A stretch of 6,159 nt of DNA, taken from NCBI GenBank assembly GCA_017411665.1, contig JAFQPT010000269.1, positions 1-6,159 on the forward strand, read 5' to 3'. Within the stretch, counting starts at the first letter, position 1; the number at the start of each line of letters is the position of its first letter. Of the stretch, positions 4,160-6,159 are shown one piece after another. Below the pieces are notes generated by a model. That model made no database searches, was not told where the DNA came from, and was given only the letters and a program-made list of their open reading frames with translations. The stretch comes from Oscillospiraceae bacterium (GTDB taxonomy: Bacteria; Bacillota_A; Clostridia; Oscillospirales; Oscillospiraceae). The translations under genes and the position numbers were made by a program.

Positions 4160-4882
4160 ATGAAGAAGGCCATCATTGGCAAGAAGATCGGTATGACTCA
4201 GATCTTCGACGAGGCAGGCAAGGTTATTCCTGTAACTGTCATCGAAGCCGGCCCCTGCACTGTCACTCAGATCAAGACAGTGGAAAAGGACGGCTACAGC
4301 TCCGTTCAGCTGGGCTTTGAAGAAATTCAGGGTCGCAAGCTGACCAACCCCGAAAAGGGTCACTTCGACAAGAACGAACTCGGCTACAAGAAGCACCTGA
4401 AGGAATTCCGCCTGGAAGACGTTTCCGATATGACTATCGGCAAGCTGGTTCTGGCTGACACCTTCAAGGAAGGCGAAAAGGTAGACGTAACCGGCATCTC
4501 CAAGGGTCACGGCTTCACCGGTCCCGTTAAGCGCCACAACGGCCACATCCAGAAGATGTCTCACGGTGGCGGTCCCGTTCACCGTCACGCAGGTTCCATG
4601 GGCTCCACCACTGACCCCTCCAGAATCTTCAAGGGTCACAACGGCGCAGGCCACATGGGCGTAGAACAGGTTACCGTACAGAACCTGGACATCGTTAAGG
4701 TAGACGCAGAACTGAACATGATCGTAGTTCGCGGCGCGATCCCCGGTCCCAAGGGCGGTATCGTATACCTGAAGAACACTGTAAAGAACGTCAAGGAAAA
4801 GGGCGCAGCTGCTGCTATCAGCACCAACCCCCAGAAGGCATCCGGCAGAAATCCCCAGAAGATGTCTGCAAGAAAGGCTTAA
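4160..4882 (+). CDS. rplC: 50S ribosomal protein L3 (uL3) with C-terminal extension
   Basis: 240 residues, about 30 more than the usual 205-215. It binds 23S rRNA early in large-subunit assembly and sends a loop toward the peptidyl transferase centre. The family pattern is clear: MKKAIIGKKIGMTQIF (1-16), GHGFTGPVKRH (116-126), HRHAGSMGSTTDPSRIFKGHNGAGHMG (141-167) and RGAIPGPKGG (191-200). The Gln methylated by PrmB in E. coli is Ser here. The core ends near residue 210. After it comes an Ala/Lys-rich tail with two tandem eight-residue units, NPQKASGR (223-230) and NPQKMSAR (231-238). AAGGAGG (4145-4151) is 8 nt before the ATG. The product is certain; the role of the tail is unknown. Confidence 0.98.
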   Translation: MKKAIIGKKIGMTQIFDEAGKVIPVTVIEAGPCTVTQIKTVEKDGYSSVQLGFEEIQGRKLTNPEKGHFDKNELGYKKHLKEFRLEDVSDMTIGKLVLADTFKEGEKVDVTGISKGHGFTGPVKRHNGHIQKMSHGGGPVHRHAGSMGSTTDPSRIFKGHNGAGHMGVEQVTVQNLDIVKVDAELNMIVVRGAIPGPKGGIVYLKNTVKNVKEKGAAAAISTNPQKASGRNPQKMSARKA

Positions 4883-4898
4883 GAGAGGAGAAAGTTAA

Positions 4899-5522
4899 AT
4901 GCCTATTGCAAATGTATTTAACATGGCCGGCGAACAGGTCGGCACCATCGAGCTCTCCGAAGCTGTCTTCGGAATCGAGCCCAACACCGCACTGCTGCAC
5001 GCAGCAGTTAAGAATTATCTGGCAAACCAGAGACAGGGCACTCAGAGTGCTCTCACCCGCGCAGAAGTTTCCGGCGGCGGCATCAAGCCCTGGAGACAGA
5101 AGGGTACCGGCCGCGCTCGTGCAGGCTCCACCCGCGCACCCCAGTTCACCCACGGTGGTATCGTATTTGCTCCCAAGCCCCGCGACTATGGCTACAGCCT
5201 GAACAAGAAGGAAAAGCGCGCTGCTCTGAAGTCCGCTCTGTCCGACAAGGCTGCTAACGGCAACATCATCGTAGTTGACGGTCTGGCTATGGACGAAATC
5301 AAGACTTCCGTCTTCGCTAAGTTCCTGAACAAGGTTGGCGCAGCTAAGAAGGCTATGGTTATCACCAACGGCGTTAACGAAACTGTTTACAAGTCCGCTC
5401 GCAACATCGAAGGCGTGACTGTTACCACTGCTGAAATCCTGTCCACTTACGAAATCCTGAACAGCAATGTTCTGGTAGTAGACAAGGCAGCTATCGAAAA
5501 GATCCAGGAGGTATTCGCATAA
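4899..5522 (+). CDS. rplD: 50S ribosomal protein L4 (uL4)
   Basis: 207 residues, normal length. L4 is an early-assembly 23S-binding protein whose extended loop lines the peptide exit tunnel beside L22. In E. coli it is also the autogenous repressor of the S10 operon. The conserved loop spans roughly residues 44-98 and includes TRAEVSGGGIKPWRQKGTGR (53-72) and FTHGGIVFAPKPRDY (83-97). The KPWRQKGTGRAR stretch, where macrolide-resistance changes are known in other species, is intact with no insertion. The start is supported by GAGGAG (4885-4890), 8 nt upstream, and by the family-typical N-terminus (VFNMAGEQVGTIELSEAVFG). It lies 16 nt after rplC and overlaps rplW by one base. If the leader is feedback-controlled as in enterobacteria, L4 is the first ligand to test. 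Confidence 0.98.
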   Translation: MPIANVFNMAGEQVGTIELSEAVFGIEPNTALLHAAVKNYLANQRQGTQSALTRAEVSGGGIKPWRQKGTGRARAGSTRAPQFTHGGIVFAPKPRDYGYSLNKKEKRAALKSALSDKAANGNIIVVDGLAMDEIKTSVFAKFLNKVGAAKKAMVITNGVNETVYKSARNIEGVTVTTAEILSTYEILNSNVLVVDKAAIEKIQEVFA

Positions 5523-5821
5523 TGGCAAGAACCGCTTATGACGTAATCATTCGTCCCATTATTACCGAACAGTCCATGGAAGACCTCGACATCAAGAAGT
5601 ACGTTTTCGAAGTTGCTAAGGACGCAAACAAGGTTGAAATCAAGCAGGCAATCGAAGAAATCTTCGGCGTAACCGTAATCAAGGTTACCACCACCAATGT
5701 TCCCGGCAAGATGAAGCGCCAGGGTGCTCTGCCCGCAGGCTACCAGAAGAACTGGAAGAAGGCTGTTGTTAAGCTGAGCGCAGACTCCAAGGACATTGAA
5801 CTGTTCCAGGACATGGTCTAA
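5522..5821 (+). CDS. rplW: 50S ribosomal protein L23 (uL23)
   Basis: 99 residues, typical of bacterial L23. It sits at the tunnel exit, binds domain III of 23S rRNA and is the docking site for trigger factor and SRP. Conserved segments are VIIRPIITEQSM (8-19), KYVFEVAKDANKVEIKQAIE (25-44, approximate), IFGVTVIKVTTTNVPGKMKR (47-66, approximate) and the C-terminal KKAVVKL. The ATG shares its A with the last base of the rplD stop (TAATG). Its RBS AGGAGG (5506-5511) lies inside the last rplD codons, 10 nt upstream, so translation is probably coupled to rplD. Confidence 0.98.
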   Translation: MARTAYDVIIRPIITEQSMEDLDIKKYVFEVAKDANKVEIKQAIEEIFGVTVIKVTTTNVPGKMKRQGALPAGYQKNWKKAVVKLSADSKDIELFQDMV

Positions 5822-5835
5822 GGAGGTACACGTAA

Positions 5836-6159
5836 ATGGCTATTAAGACTTACAAACCTACTACCCCTTCTCGCAGACATATGACTTCCTCCGGCTTTGA
5901 AGGTGTTGAAAAGCACGTAAAGCCCGAAAGAAGCCTGATTGCTACCAAGAAGAAGCACTCCGGCCGCAACAGCTACGGCCACATCACCGTTCGCCACAAG
6001 GGCGGCGGCAACCGTCAGAAGTACCGTATCATCGACTTCAAGCGCAACAAGCTGGATGTCGAAGCTACCGTACTGCGCCTGGAATATGACCCCAACCGCA
6101 CTGCATTCATCGCTCTGGTTGAATACACCGACGGTGAAAGAAGATACATCCTGGCTCCC
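5836..6159 (+). CDS. rplB: 50S ribosomal protein L2 (uL2), N-terminal part, cut by window end
   Basis: The first 108 of about 275 residues are present and the frame is open at the window edge. L2 is needed for subunit association and peptidyl transferase activity. The visible part covers the N-terminal extension and the OB-fold RNA-binding domain: [17 protein letters not shown] (1-17), [20 protein letters not shown] (42-61) and [10 protein letters not shown] (63-72), then [13 protein letters not shown] and the YILAP ending. The catalytically important C-terminal region lies outside the window. AGGAGG (5821-5826) overlaps the rplW stop by one base and is 9 nt before the ATG. It belongs to the same operon as the genes before it. 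Confidence 0.97.
   Translation, partial: MAIKTYKPTTPSRRHMTSSGFEGVEKHVKPERSLIATKKKHSGRNSYGHITVRHKGGGNRQKYRIIDFKRNKLDVEATVLRLEYDPNRTAFIALVEYTDGERRYILAP

Noticed and set aside
4097..5528. Long minus-strand frames opposite rplC and rplD
   Set aside because: They are antisense shadows of strongly conserved ribosomal protein genes.

Overview
The window looks like the chromosome of a low- to mid-GC member of class Clostridia, most likely from the Oscillospiraceae/Ruminococcaceae (gut Faecalibacterium/Gemmiger/Ruminococcus-like bacteria). The evidence is: strong AGGAGG-type ribosome binding sites, a Firmicutes-style lipoprotein, the gene order rpsJ-rplC-rplD-rplW-rplB, and a short palindromic-end repeat (504-647) of a kind I recall as common in such genomes. 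The genus is inference. All supported genes lie on the + strand.

Left part (1-2951), accessory and metabolic. The window opens inside the 3' end of a pgeF/yfiH-type gene (stop at 265-267). A terminator-like hairpin follows, and 197 bp downstream of the gene end lies a second, slightly diverged copy of the last eleven codons or so of the same gene. A weak promoter candidate (454-482) and a 144-bp MITE-like inverted-repeat element (504-647) come next. After them is a two-gene unit: a family 5 solute-binding lipoprotein (680-2479) with an EF-hand-like loop and a Pro/Thr/Glu-rich tail, then cytidine deaminase cdd (2495-2893) 15 nt later. A perfect 14-bp stem terminator (2914-2951) closes the unit.

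Middle part (2952-3722), regulatory. This is about 770 bp without a convincing protein gene. The first 350 bp are AT-rich and hold a small degenerate palindrome, an imperfect direct repeat and a strong sigma-A promoter (TTGCAC-N17-TATAAT). An A-rich UP-like tract and a second promoter (TTGACA) follow, with G residues near the expected transcription start. From there a roughly 390-nt GC-rich, highly structured leader runs to the S10 gene. I cannot assign it to any RNA family I know, and it is the best candidate here for something undescribed.

Right part (3723-6159), the start of the S10 ribosomal protein operon: rpsJ (S10/uS10), a 125-bp structured spacer, rplC (L3/uL3, with a repeat-bearing C-terminal extension), rplD (L4/uL4), rplW (L23/uL23, overlapping rplD by 1 nt) and the first 108 codons of rplB (L2/uL2). 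These genes appear to form one transcription unit driven by the middle promoters, with the leader and the rpsJ-rplC spacer as probable control points.
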